64,000 bases of DNA from Hymenobacter sp. APR13 (GTDB taxonomy: Bacteria > Bacteroidota > Bacteroidia > Cytophagales > Hymenobacteraceae). The translations under genes and the position numbers were made by a program. The stretch is from assembly GCF_000737515.1 (NCBI RefSeq), contig NZ_CP006587.1, positions 4,335,001-4,399,000 of the forward strand, given 5' to 3'. Below are positions 36,208 to 44,698 of the stretch, one piece after another; position 1 is the stretch's first letter; each line of letters starts with the position of its first letter. Below the pieces are notes generated by a model. It was not told the origin of the DNA, ran no database searches, and worked only from the letters and a program-made list of their open reading frames with translations.

Positions 36208-36393
36208 ATGGCCCGGCGCAACTCTCCCAACGATATCCGGCAGTTCGCCGACCTGAACCAACTCAGCGAAATTGTGGTGGATAAGCGGCTGGGCAAGCGG
36301 GCCGAGGCCAAAAAGAGCCGACGCAACCGGCACTACGAAAAGCAGTTCATCAAAAATGCGCTTACGGCCCGCCTCAGCAGCGACGAAAGCTGA
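36208..36393 (+). CDS. Small basic protein of unknown function
   Basis: A 61-residue, strongly basic protein (MARRNSPNDIRQFADLNQLS at the N-terminus, then KRLGKRAEAKKSRRNRHYEKQF). It has an ATG start, a clear TGA stop and normal codon use. The charge pattern would suit nucleic-acid or ribosome binding, but no family is recognised. It follows array B and precedes the metallo-hydrolase gene by 99 bp. Moderate confidence that it is real; the function is unknown. Confidence 0.6.
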   Translation: MARRNSPNDIRQFADLNQLSEIVVDKRLGKRAEAKKSRRNRHYEKQFIKNALTARLSSDES

Positions 36394-36492
36394 GCCGTCG
36401 ACGTACTGACCAGCAATGAGTCTGGCTCGAATCCGCTGGTCTTCCCCACTTACGTACCCTCTCCTGTTCCCTTTCACCCAACAACAAACCCG

Positions 36493-37272
36493 ATGAAATC
36501 CACCCTTATCCTTGCGGCTGCTCTGGCGGCGGTTACTACGCTGGCGCAGGCCCAAACCGCCCCCGCGCCGCGGGCGGCCGCCGACCAGATTGCCACCAAG
36601 AAAGGCCCGCTCACGGTGCAGCCTATCACCCACGGCAGCGTGGTATTTACCTGGAACGGCAAGACCATTTACGTGGACCCCTACGGCGGAGCCGCCGCCT
36701 ACGCCGGCCTGGCCGCCCCCGATGTTATCCTCATCACCGACATTCACGGCGACCACCTCGACCCCAAGACGCTGGCGGGTCTCTCCGTGGGCAAGGCCCT
36801 GATGATCGTGCCCCAGGCCGTGGCCGATAAGCTGCCCGCCGAGTACAAAGCCCAGGTCCGCGTGCTGGGCAATGGGCAGCGGCTCGATACGCTGGGCATG
36901 AGTGTTTCGGCCATTCCGATGTACAACCTGCCCGAAGCAGCCGACGCGCCGCACACCAAAGGCCGGGGCAACGGCTACGTGCTGAACCTGGGCGGCAAGA
37001 ACGTGTACCTGTCCGGCGACACCGAAGACATTGCCGAAATGCGCGCCCTCAAGAGCATCGACGTGGCTTTTGTGTGCATGAACCTGCCCTATACGATGGA
37101 TGTACAGCAGGCTGCGCAGGGGGTATTAGCCTTCAAGCCCGGCATTGTGTATCCGTATCACTACCGGGGCCAAAACGGCCTGAGCGACGTGGCCGGGTTC
37201 AAGAAAACCGTAAATACGGCCAACAAAAAAATTGACGTCCGGCTGCGCAACTGGTATCCGGCGGCCCAGTAA
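36493..37272 (+). CDS. Exported MBL-fold metallo-hydrolase (UlaG-like)
   Basis: The 259-residue protein has a signal peptide (cleaved near AQAQT, residue 18) and a metallo-beta-lactamase fold: ITHGSVVFTWNGKTIYVDPYGG, then ILITDIHGDHLDP (the zinc-binding HxxxDH-like motif, here HGDHLD), GNGYVLNLGGKNVYLSGDTEDI (third metal ligand region) and PYHYRGQNG (last His). It belongs to the UlaG/DUF-type branch often annotated simply as MBL fold hydrolase; the substrate cannot be told. The periplasmic location is unusual for UlaG-like enzymes but common in Bacteroidota. Confidence 0.9.
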   Translation: MKSTLILAAALAAVTTLAQAQTAPAPRAAADQIATKKGPLTVQPITHGSVVFTWNGKTIYVDPYGGAAAYAGLAAPDVILITDIHGDHLDPKTLAGLSVGKALMIVPQAVADKLPAEYKAQVRVLGNGQRLDTLGMSVSAIPMYNLPEAADAPHTKGRGNGYVLNLGGKNVYLSGDTEDIAEMRALKSIDVAFVCMNLPYTMDVQQAAQGVLAFKPGIVYPYHYRGQNGLSDVAGFKKTVNTANKKIDVRLRNWYPAAQ

Positions 37273-37284
37273 ATCAACTCCGAA

Positions 37285-37410
37285 CTGGCGCGCGCTTAAG
37301 TGCAGCCATAACTCGTGCCGACCATAACGTGTAGGCTGCGCCTCCACTGCCGCGCCAGCGGCAAACCCGGAACCGCGCCATCTGGAGAAGTCCGGGTGGC
37401 GCGGTTCTGG
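37285..37410 (+). repeat. Structured dispersed element, copy 2 of 2
   Basis: Same orientation as 34832-34955. The hairpins are 37298-37307 with 37334-37343; 37349-37353 with 37358-37362; and AACCGCGCCA/TGGCGCGGTT at 37371-37380 with 37397-37406. In hairpin 3 a G-C pair of copy 1 is replaced by A-T, and in hairpin 1 a T-A pair is replaced by C-G. The remaining 215 bp before the next gene hold no evident feature. Confidence 0.85.
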
Positions 37411-37625
37411 TTTTCAGCGGATTCGAATAGCGGTTGGGAGCAGTTGTTCGAGCGGAGCAGGCGCAGTCTTCCGGCAGGGCTGGTCAGGAGGTACTGCTGC
37501 GCCTAAATGCGCGCCAGTACGCAACCGGTTGGACACAACAAGTAAGCAGTAGCGGCGTTGCTGGCGGAAAAAGCGCAACCAATACTTTAGTAGTACCCTG
37601 CATCCTGCGTTTTTCCAGCCTGCTC

Positions 37626-38261
37626 ATGCTCACTATCCGCAACTACCACAAAGCCTATAATGGCCACACTATTCTGGATATTCCTGCTTTCACCATCGAC
37701 TCCGATATTCACTGGCTACGCGGCCACAACGGTTCCGGCAAAAGCACCTTCCTGAAAACGATAGCCGGCATTATTTCCTTCGAGGGAGATATCAGCCTAC
37801 ACAACACGCTATCCATCAAAAAGCACCCAACGGACTACCGCAGCGCGGTGAATTTCGCCGAGGCCGAACCCGTATTTCCCGATTTCCTGACCGGCACCGA
37901 GCTGATCCAGCTGTTCAAGTCGGCCAAGAAGGGGCCGCTGCGGCAGGAGGAACAGTACGTGGAAAGCATGGGCATGAGCGCCTACCTCTCCGACCGGATC
38001 AGCACCTATTCCAGCGGGATGCTCAAGAAACTGTCGCTGGTGCTGGCCTTCCTGGGGCGGCCGGCCTGCATCCTGCTCGACGAGCCCCTCACCACCCTGG
38101 ACGTGGAGTCGCTGCCGGTGCTCTACGCCTGGATTGCCAACCAGCACCGGCAGGCAGGCACCACGTTTGTGCTGTCGTCGCACCAGGCGTTTGAGGGGGA
38201 GCTGCTGCCCGATGTGCGGGAAATTGTGGTGGACCGCCAGACGCTGCGGCACGCCCTATGA
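37626..38261 (+). CDS. ABC transporter ATP-binding protein
   Basis: The 211-residue ATPase has Walker A RGHNGSGKST (near residue 37), the Q-loop replaced by a NFAEAEPVFPDFLTG segment, signature YSSGMLKKLSL, Walker B CILLDEPLTTLD and the switch His in VLSSHQ. The compact size and the YSSGM signature are typical of drug- or gliding-type exporters of the NatA/CcmA group. It overlaps the membrane-protein gene by 4 bp (ATGA), so the two are translationally coupled subunits of one transporter. ATG 37626 gives the usual MLTIRNYHKAY start. Confidence 0.9.
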   Translation: MLTIRNYHKAYNGHTILDIPAFTIDSDIHWLRGHNGSGKSTFLKTIAGIISFEGDISLHNTLSIKKHPTDYRSAVNFAEAEPVFPDFLTGTELIQLFKSAKKGPLRQEEQYVESMGMSAYLSDRISTYSSGMLKKLSLVLAFLGRPACILLDEPLTTLDVESLPVLYAWIANQHRQAGTTFVLSSHQAFEGELLPDVREIVVDRQTLRHAL

Positions 38262-39379
38262 ACAGTGCCCACACCCGCGTGCTGACCAGGCTTCTGGCCA
38301 AAGGATTTTACCAGGCGCACACCGGCCTGCTGCTCTCGCTGTTCATCCTTGTCTTTAGCAACTTCTTCTACACCAACGTCCTCAACCAAAGCCATCTGAC
38401 GCCCGCGCAACTCCTCGAAACGGCGCTGAAACTGGTCCTATCTACTGTCAGTGAGCCGCTGGGCGTTTTGCTGTTTGCTGCTGTGCTGTTCCTCTACAGC
38501 GTCAAAACCTGGCAGTATGTTGGCGCGCGCCTCCAGGCCCCGGACACTACGTTTCTGTACTACAGCCTCAATGCCCTGAGCCGGGCCCGGCAGTTGCGGG
38601 CGTGGGCGGTGGTGCAGCTTGCTATGTCGCTGCCGCTAGTGGTGCTGGGCGGATATGCCATGGTGGTGGGTTTGGCCTACGGGTATTGGCTGGTGCCGCT
38701 GCTCATTCCGGGGTATCTGCTGGCCCTCACCGCGTACAGCGCCTCGCGCTACGTAGGCCTGACCAACGACCTGACCACCACTCCCGCCGGGGCGGCCAGG
38801 TTTACGTGGCTGAGTACCTGGCCTAAGCCGCTATTCAGCGTTTTTCTGTATGAAGTGCTTCTGCGCAAACGGATTCCCTACGCCGTTACCAAAGCCGCTT
38901 CGTTCATCAGTATTGCACTTATTCTCACCGTATTTCCCGCTTCCCACGCCGACCAGCGGCTCATCGGGCTGCTGGGCTTGTGCGTGGCGCTAAGTCACGC
39001 GGTGCTGGTGTATCAGGCCAGCGAGTTCGAGCTGACGTACCTGCGCTTTGCCCGCAACTTTCCCTACGGCAAAATGCGGCAATATGGCCAGCAGGTCGCT
39101 TTGTACGGCATCCTGCTGCTGCCTGAGGCGCTGTGCTTTTTCTGCGTTACCACCGCGTCCAAGGCGCTTATCGGCACCCTGCTGATGCTCGGCGTTACGC
39201 TGCTGTTCCGGGCCGTGCTATATGGGCTGGGGCTGCGCATGAAGCCGTATTTACGGATGGTATTCGGCGTGTTTATCGGGTTTCTGCTGCTTGATTTGTT
39301 TGGCCTGACCGGGCTGCTGGCCGCCGGCAGCTTCCTGGCCGCCTGGGGTATGCTGTACTTACACCGCTACGCCGAGTAG
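38258..39379 (+). CDS. Membrane subunit of the adjacent ABC transporter
   Basis: The 373-residue polytopic membrane protein has at least eight hydrophobic helices (for example residues 21-42, 68-85, 125-160, 210-250, 285-305 and 310-370). Its start codon overlaps the end of the ATPase gene (ATGA), identifying it as the probable permease. No standard ABC2 motif is obvious, which is common for Bacteroidota exporters of this kind. The substrate is unknown; there is no neighbouring periplasmic binding protein, favouring export. Confidence 0.8.
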   Translation: MNSAHTRVLTRLLAKGFYQAHTGLLLSLFILVFSNFFYTNVLNQSHLTPAQLLETALKLVLSTVSEPLGVLLFAAVLFLYSVKTWQYVGARLQAPDTTFLYYSLNALSRARQLRAWAVVQLAMSLPLVVLGGYAMVVGLAYGYWLVPLLIPGYLLALTAYSASRYVGLTNDLTTTPAGAARFTWLSTWPKPLFSVFLYEVLLRKRIPYAVTKAASFISIALILTVFPASHADQRLIGLLGLCVALSHAVLVYQASEFELTYLRFARNFPYGKMRQYGQQVALYGILLLPEALCFFCVTTASKALIGTLLMLGVTLLFRAVLYGLGLRMKPYLRMVFGVFIGFLLLDLFGLTGLLAAGSFLAAWGMLYLHRYAE

Positions 39380-39504
39380 GCTCTGCTGAGGCGGTCACGG
39401 CTTTCGCGTGGGCTGTTCCGGCCCATGGCCCTGTTCGGGTGGCCCCAGCCCCCGTTCACCGAAAGCCACGCCGCCAAAGCCCGACAATTGGCTAGCTTTA
39501 CCGC

Positions 39505-41328
39505 ATGCGCACTGCCCTTATCAGCTGGCGGATAAGCCTGCTGGCACTGCTGGCCAGCCTGGCCGCCTGCTCCTCTCCCGACCAGCCAAACCACCCTCCC
39601 ACCGCCCCCGACGTGCGCGTGCGCTACACAGCCCGCCGCGTGGTGCTGCCCCAGGTGCCGGAGCGCGGCCGCATCCTCGACCGCCACGACTCGGTGCTGG
39701 TGGCTACCCGCCCGCAGTTTCTGCTGCAACTGCCGCGCCGCTACCCGCTCGATACCCTGGCCCTGGGTGAGCTGCTGGGCTGGGACTCCACCACCGTACG
39801 GCGGCGCATCCAAGACGCCCTGCCCTACCCGGGCGCCGGCCCCGCCAGCTACCCCGGCCTGCTGCGCCTGACCGCCGCCGAAGTGGCGCGCGTGCGCCAG
39901 GACAGCGCTGCCTGGCCCCAGCTGAAGCTGGTGGAGCAGCGCCGCCGGGTGTACACCTCCCCGGCCGCCGCCCATGCCTTGGGCTACCTCAGCGCCGAGG
40001 CCCAGAGCTTTTACCGCCAGGCCCGCCGCACCGGGCGGGGCCGCTTCTACCGCCTGCGCAACGGCGGGGTGGAAAGCTACTACAACGGCCTGCTGCGCGG
40101 GCACCGCGGCTACCAGCACCCGCTGCTCGATAAGCAGGGCCGGCAGCACGGCAGTTGGGCCCCCGACACGGCCTTCCAGCAGGGCCAGGATCTGCACCTC
40201 ACCCTGGATGTGAAGCTTCAGACCTACGCCGAGAAGCTGCTGGGCGGCCGCAAGGGCTACCTCGTGGCCCTCGACCCGCGCACCGGCGAAATCCTGGCCT
40301 ATGTTTCGGGGCCGGTGTACCCAGCCAGCGCCCTCACGGCCCCCGACCAGGCTGGGGTGCGGGCCGAGTTGCTGACCCACGAGGACATGCCCCTGCTGAA
40401 CCGACCCGCCATGCTGGCCAACCCGCCCGGCTCGGTGTTCAAGCTGGTGAATGCAGCCGTGGCTCTGCAGCTGGGCGCCATCAGCCCCGGCACCGCCTTT
40501 CGCTGCGACCAGAGCCTGGTGAGCTGCGTGCACCACCACCGACCGGCCACCAGCCTCACGCTGGGCCTCAAGTACAGCTGCAACCCCTACTTCTACCAGG
40601 TGATGCAGGGCGTCATCAACCATGTGCCCGACTCGCTGGTGCAGGACACCGTAGCGGCCCGCCACGTCAACCTGACGCAGTGGCGGCGCTACGTGCGCTC
40701 CTTCGGTCTCGATTCGGTGCTGGGCGTGGATTTGCCCCGCGAGGCCCCCGGCTTCCTGCCCACGGCCGCCTACTACGACAAAACCCGGGGCAGCCGCCGC
40801 TGGACCTACCGCTCCATCTACTCGCTCAGCATCGGCCAGGGCGAAATCAACCTGACAGGCCTTCAGATGGCCAACATGGCGGCCATTGTGGCCAACCGGG
40901 GCTGGTACTACCCGCCCCACCTGGTGCGCGGCGTGGGCGCGGGCGGCCCGCTGCCCCGCTTCCGCCAGAAGCGCCACACCCTCATCGACAGCGCCCACTT
41001 TGCGGCCCTGGTGCCCGGCATGGTGGCCGTAATGGAGCGCGGCGGCACCGCCGACGCCTCCAGCCTCGCCGACGTGGGCATCACAGTAGCGGGCAAGACC
41101 GGAACCGTCGAGAACGACGAGGGCGACGACCACGCCGCCTTCGTCGGCTTCGCCCCGGCCGATAACCCCAAAATTGCGGTGGCCGTGTACCTGGAAAACG
41201 GCGGTTTCGGGGCCACCGCCGCCGCGCCCTGTGCCGTGATGGTGATGGAAAAATACCTACGCGGCTCCATTGCGGCCAAGCGCAAGAACTGGGAACGGCG
41301 CATCATGAGCCGGGCGAGGCGGGAGTAG
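39505..41328 (+). CDS. PBP2-like transpeptidase with lipoprotein signal
   Basis: The 607-residue penicillin-binding protein of the MrdA/PBP2 class has a dimerisation domain (about residues 45-230: RGRILDRHDSVLVATRPQFLLQLP) and then a transpeptidase domain with the Ser-x-x-Lys nucleophile at Ser310-Lys313 (PPGSVFK), Ser358-x-Asn360 (YSCN) and Lys531-Thr-Gly (AGKTGT). It cross-links peptidoglycan, probably for elongation. Two oddities: the N-terminus is a lipoprotein signal (LASLAAC, Cys at about 22) where PBP2 normally has a transmembrane anchor, and the usual mreC, mreD and rodA genes are not adjacent. Confidence 0.92.
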   Translation: MRTALISWRISLLALLASLAACSSPDQPNHPPTAPDVRVRYTARRVVLPQVPERGRILDRHDSVLVATRPQFLLQLPRRYPLDTLALGELLGWDSTTVRRRIQDALPYPGAGPASYPGLLRLTAAEVARVRQDSAAWPQLKLVEQRRRVYTSPAAAHALGYLSAEAQSFYRQARRTGRGRFYRLRNGGVESYYNGLLRGHRGYQHPLLDKQGRQHGSWAPDTAFQQGQDLHLTLDVKLQTYAEKLLGGRKGYLVALDPRTGEILAYVSGPVYPASALTAPDQAGVRAELLTHEDMPLLNRPAMLANPPGSVFKLVNAAVALQLGAISPGTAFRCDQSLVSCVHHHRPATSLTLGLKYSCNPYFYQVMQGVINHVPDSLVQDTVAARHVNLTQWRRYVRSFGLDSVLGVDLPREAPGFLPTAAYYDKTRGSRRWTYRSIYSLSIGQGEINLTGLQMANMAAIVANRGWYYPPHLVRGVGAGGPLPRFRQKRHTLIDSAHFAALVPGMVAVMERGGTADASSLADVGITVAGKTGTVENDEGDDHAAFVGFAPADNPKIAVAVYLENGGFGATAAAPCAVMVMEKYLRGSIAAKRKNWERRIMSRARRE

Positions 41329-41396
41329 TGGATGTGATATGCTCTCAGATCTGATATGGCCTTATTTCAACCTCGCCTGAATTCAAAACCAGCTTT

Positions 41397-41984
41397 ATGG
41401 CAATCTGGCAATATCGTTTGACAGCCGTTCCGGAAGACGCCGTGCGCCGCCGCTACGACCACCTCCCCACCCAGCTTTTCATCGACCACGAAGGCCGACG
41501 CAAGGCGTGGCAGCACCGGAGCTTCACGGATGAGGACGATGAGCCCACGTTCAACGATGCGTACTCGACAGCCTGGTGGGACGGGCTGCATATTCCTGCC
41601 ACTCCGGTGGCTACCCAACTCGATGCGCTGTTACCCCGCACGACCTGGGGTAAGCCCAGCCCAGATTATTACAGCTGGAAAAGTGACAACGAGAACGGGC
41701 CCGACCACGACTGCTATCTGCACCGCAACGAAACGACCGACGCGCTGGAGTGGCTGGAATTTCGAACCGACCTGCGCCCGCATCCGCAAAATACCGGCTT
41801 TCTGGCGGCCATGCTCACCCTCTGCCGGGAGCAGCACCTGCTGGTATTTGATGACAAAGGCTGGTTGATGAAGCCCGAAGTGCCGGCCGTTTGGGCGGCC
41901 ATTGAGCAATCCAGCGCCGTGCGCTTTCTAACCAAACCGCAGGAGTTTTTGGATGAAATACGCCGTAAGCTGGCGGAGGAATAG
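41397..41984 (+). CDS. Soluble protein of unknown function (195 aa)
   Basis: The 195-residue product is cytoplasmic, acidic and Trp-rich (MAIWQYRLTAVPEDAVRRRY at the N-terminus; AWWDGL; WGKPSPDYYSWKSDNENGPDHD; EWLEFRTDLRPH). The regular mix of helices and strands and the normal codon use support a real gene. I do not recognise the family. It starts 68 bp after the PBP2-like gene on the same strand, and the next gene is about 140 bp on. Confidence 0.7.
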   Translation: MAIWQYRLTAVPEDAVRRRYDHLPTQLFIDHEGRRKAWQHRSFTDEDDEPTFNDAYSTAWWDGLHIPATPVATQLDALLPRTTWGKPSPDYYSWKSDNENGPDHDCYLHRNETTDALEWLEFRTDLRPHPQNTGFLAAMLTLCREQHLLVFDDKGWLMKPEVPAVWAAIEQSSAVRFLTKPQEFLDEIRRKLAEE

Positions 41985-42125
41985 CCCGGGCTACTGATCA
42001 ACAGCTTCGGAACAACAGCTAGTAGTGGACCGCTGCTGTCTGTGCGTTACAGGCCGGGGCGAGTAAGCTCAGCCGTTACCCGCTCGTGGTCGGCTGACTA
42101 CCTTTACCGCCCCAGTCTATTGCCT

Positions 42126-44465
42126 ATGTCTTCCTCCCTGGTTCGCCGGGCCGCGCCGCTGCTGCTGCTGGCCGTGGCCGCCTGCACCGCTGGCCGCCCT
42201 GGCCGCCCCACTGCCATGTCCCATCCCTCCGCCCCCGATTTGCTGGCGCAGATGCGCATGGTGGTGCCCCGCGCGGCCAACCGCCCGGTGTCGTTTACCA
42301 ACAAAGCCGCCGCCTACTACTTCACCCAGACGCACCGCACCGACCACCCCGAGTGGAGCTGGTTTGAGGGTCTGAACGTGGCCAAAAACCGCGTATTCGG
42401 CGGCTACAAGCTGTGGGTGAACGGCCAGCCCCTCGACAACGCCGCCGCCACCGAAGTGGCCGTGTACCCGCACCAGCTGCAGCGCCGGCACGCCGGCGGC
42501 GCGGTGGAAACGCTGTGGCTGCTGGATGAGCGCAACGTGCTGGCCGTGGACCTCGACCAGACCCACAACACACCCCTGGCCCTGCACCTGAAGGGCGAAA
42601 AAGTAAATTTCCTGCGCCAGCAGGCCGACGTGGCGTTCTTCTCGGCGCGTGAGGGCAACTTCCTGATAGCCGTGGCCCCGCGCCAGGCCGAGCAGGCGCT
42701 GACGGTTGAAAACCAACGCGCCCAGACTACCGGCGGCACCGGCTTTCTGGTGGCGGTGGGCAAGGATGAGGCGGAGGCCACGGCCCTGATTCGGGAGGCG
42801 CAGCAGCGGGGCGAGGAGCTGAAGCAGGCCCGCCGCACGCGCATGGGCGAGTACCTGCGCGGCCCCGTGTACCTGCACAGCCCTCACGACTCGCTGACCC
42901 AGGCCCTGCGCTGGCTGCACGCCACCACCGACCAGCTTATCACCCACCAGCAGGGCGAGGGCATTTACGCCGGGCTGCCGTGGTTCAACGAGTACTGGGG
43001 CCGCGACGAGTTTATCTCCCTGCCCGGCACGGCCCTGGTGACGGGGCAGTTTGGCCCCGCCCGGCGCATTCTGCTGTCGTTTGCCCAGTACCAGCAGCTC
43101 GACCCCACCTCGCGCTACTATGGGCGGGTGCCCAACATCGTCAACCCCAGCAACATCGACTACCACACCACCGACGGTACCCCGCGCTTCGTGCTGGGGC
43201 TGCAGGACTACGTGCGCTACTCCGGCGACACGTCGCTGGTGCGGCAGCTCTATCCCAACGTGCGGGCCAGCATTGAGGGGGCACTGAAGTACTGGACCGA
43301 CGACAAAGGCTACCTACTGCACGAGGACAACGAAACCTGGATGGACGCCCGCGACCAGAACCTGGTGGCCTACACGCCCCGCGGCACCCGCGCCAACGAC
43401 ATTCAGGCCCTGTGGGTGGAGCAGCTGCGGGCCGGCGCGGCCTTCGCCGCGTTGCTGCACGACGCCGGCCGCCAGCAGCAGTGGCAGCAGCTGGCCGACC
43501 GGGTGCAGGCCCACTTTGCCCGCGACTTCGCCCCCGACGCCCGACACCCCTATCTGGCCGACCGCCTCGACGCCCAGAACCGCCCCGACTTCACCCTGCG
43601 CCCCAACCAGCTCTACGCCCTCGACATGGTACCCGATGCTGCCCTGCGCCGCCAGGTGGTGCGCCAGTGCTGGCAGGAGCTGGTGTACCCCTGGGGCGTA
43701 GCCTCGCTCAACCGCCAGGACCCGGCCTTTCACCCCTACCACCTCGCCCCCGGCGTGTACCATAAGGATGCGGCCTACCACCGCGGGGCCGTGTGGCTCT
43801 GGAACAACGGCATTGCCATGCAGCGCATGCTGGAGGCCGGGCAGTCGGCCACGGCCTGGCAGCTGTTCGAGAACATGAACCGCCAAGCCCTGACCCGCGG
43901 CGTGGTGGGCGGCCTGAGCGAGAATATGGACGCTTACCCGCACCCCGGCCAAGCCTGGCCCCGCCTCACCGGCACTTATCTGCAGGCCTGGTCCAACGCC
44001 GAGCAGCTGCGCGTGTGGTACCAGTACTTTCTCGGCATCCGCCCCGACCTGGGCACCGGCCGCCTCACGCTGGCCCCGCGCCTGCCCCAGGCCTGCCCGG
44101 CCCTCAGCTACACCGTGCGCCTCGGCGCGGGCCAGCTCGATGCCCAGTACCAACCCGGCCCCACCGCCACCCACAGTTACACCCTGCACGGCCTCAGCAC
44201 CACCGCCGTGGTGGACGTTGCGCCCTTCCCCACCCAGCAAGTGCAATTACCCGACGGGGCCACGCTGCACCTGCGCCAGTCGGCCCAGGAGCTACGGGTG
44301 CAGGTGCTGGATGCCCGGGGTCTCACCCTCGCCACCCACACCCTGCTGCCCGATGCGGCCCGCCAGGCTCAGCAGCAGCAGGACGATGCGGCCCTGGCCG
44401 GCGTACCCTTCGCCCAGCCCCTCGACCTCAGCCGCCACCCGGTGATGCAAGCCGGGAAGAAGTAA
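42126..44465 (+). CDS. Amylo-alpha-1,6-glucosidase-like lipoprotein (GH133-type)
   Basis: The 779-residue exported lipoprotein (lipobox AVAAC, Cys about 20) has an N-terminal beta-sandwich (residues about 40-240) and an (alpha/alpha)6 barrel with the debranching-enzyme signatures GLPWFNEYWGRDEFISLPG and ETWMDARD (general acid candidate Asp407), followed by SENMDAYPHPGQAWPRLTGTYLQAWSNAEQLRV. This is the GDE C-terminal (glycogen debranching) fold, so it probably removes alpha-1,6-linked or related glucose units from glycans at the cell surface. A C-terminal beta domain (about 670-750) follows. It is a single gene, with ATG 42126 chosen for the signal peptide. Confidence 0.88.
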   Translation: MSSSLVRRAAPLLLLAVAACTAGRPGRPTAMSHPSAPDLLAQMRMVVPRAANRPVSFTNKAAAYYFTQTHRTDHPEWSWFEGLNVAKNRVFGGYKLWVNGQPLDNAAATEVAVYPHQLQRRHAGGAVETLWLLDERNVLAVDLDQTHNTPLALHLKGEKVNFLRQQADVAFFSAREGNFLIAVAPRQAEQALTVENQRAQTTGGTGFLVAVGKDEAEATALIREAQQRGEELKQARRTRMGEYLRGPVYLHSPHDSLTQALRWLHATTDQLITHQQGEGIYAGLPWFNEYWGRDEFISLPGTALVTGQFGPARRILLSFAQYQQLDPTSRYYGRVPNIVNPSNIDYHTTDGTPRFVLGLQDYVRYSGDTSLVRQLYPNVRASIEGALKYWTDDKGYLLHEDNETWMDARDQNLVAYTPRGTRANDIQALWVEQLRAGAAFAALLHDAGRQQQWQQLADRVQAHFARDFAPDARHPYLADRLDAQNRPDFTLRPNQLYALDMVPDAALRRQVVRQCWQELVYPWGVASLNRQDPAFHPYHLAPGVYHKDAAYHRGAVWLWNNGIAMQRMLEAGQSATAWQLFENMNRQALTRGVVGGLSENMDAYPHPGQAWPRLTGTYLQAWSNAEQLRVWYQYFLGIRPDLGTGRLTLAPRLPQACPALSYTVRLGAGQLDAQYQPGPTATHSYTLHGLSTTAVVDVAPFPTQQVQLPDGATLHLRQSAQELRVQVLDARGLTLATHTLLPDAARQAQQQQDDAALAGVPFAQPLDLSRHPVMQAGKK

Positions 44466-44647
44466 TTAGAAACGGACTTCGTATGTACTACGTTTCCGTG
44501 CTGATAGATACCTCCCCGCGTCTCTCTGGTGGATAGTAGTGCGTTGTGGATGAAGTGGTCAGATGCCGGGGATTGAAGCGTCATGCCTAGATGCGTTGAC
44601 GAGGGCGACGCCACGCGGGCAGCTGCCAGCTACTGAGAATAGCGTTG

Positions 44648-44689
44648 CTTGTAGCTTACGGCTCGTAGCTTGAGGCTTGCAGCTTTCTT
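44648..44689. repeat. Six degenerate 7-bp tandem repeats
   Basis: Units CTTGTAG, CTTACGG, CTCGTAG, CTTGAGG, CTTGCAG, CTTTCTT follow one another exactly in phase, ending 10 bp from the stop codon of the convergent gene at 44699. The rest of 44466-44647 has no gene or clear structure. Confidence 0.8.
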
Positions 44690-44698
44690 CACAGCCTC

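Noticed and set aside
36400..36450. Possible tRNA T-arm (GGCTCGAATCC)
   Set aside because: No matching acceptor stem, D-arm or anticodon stem exists around it.
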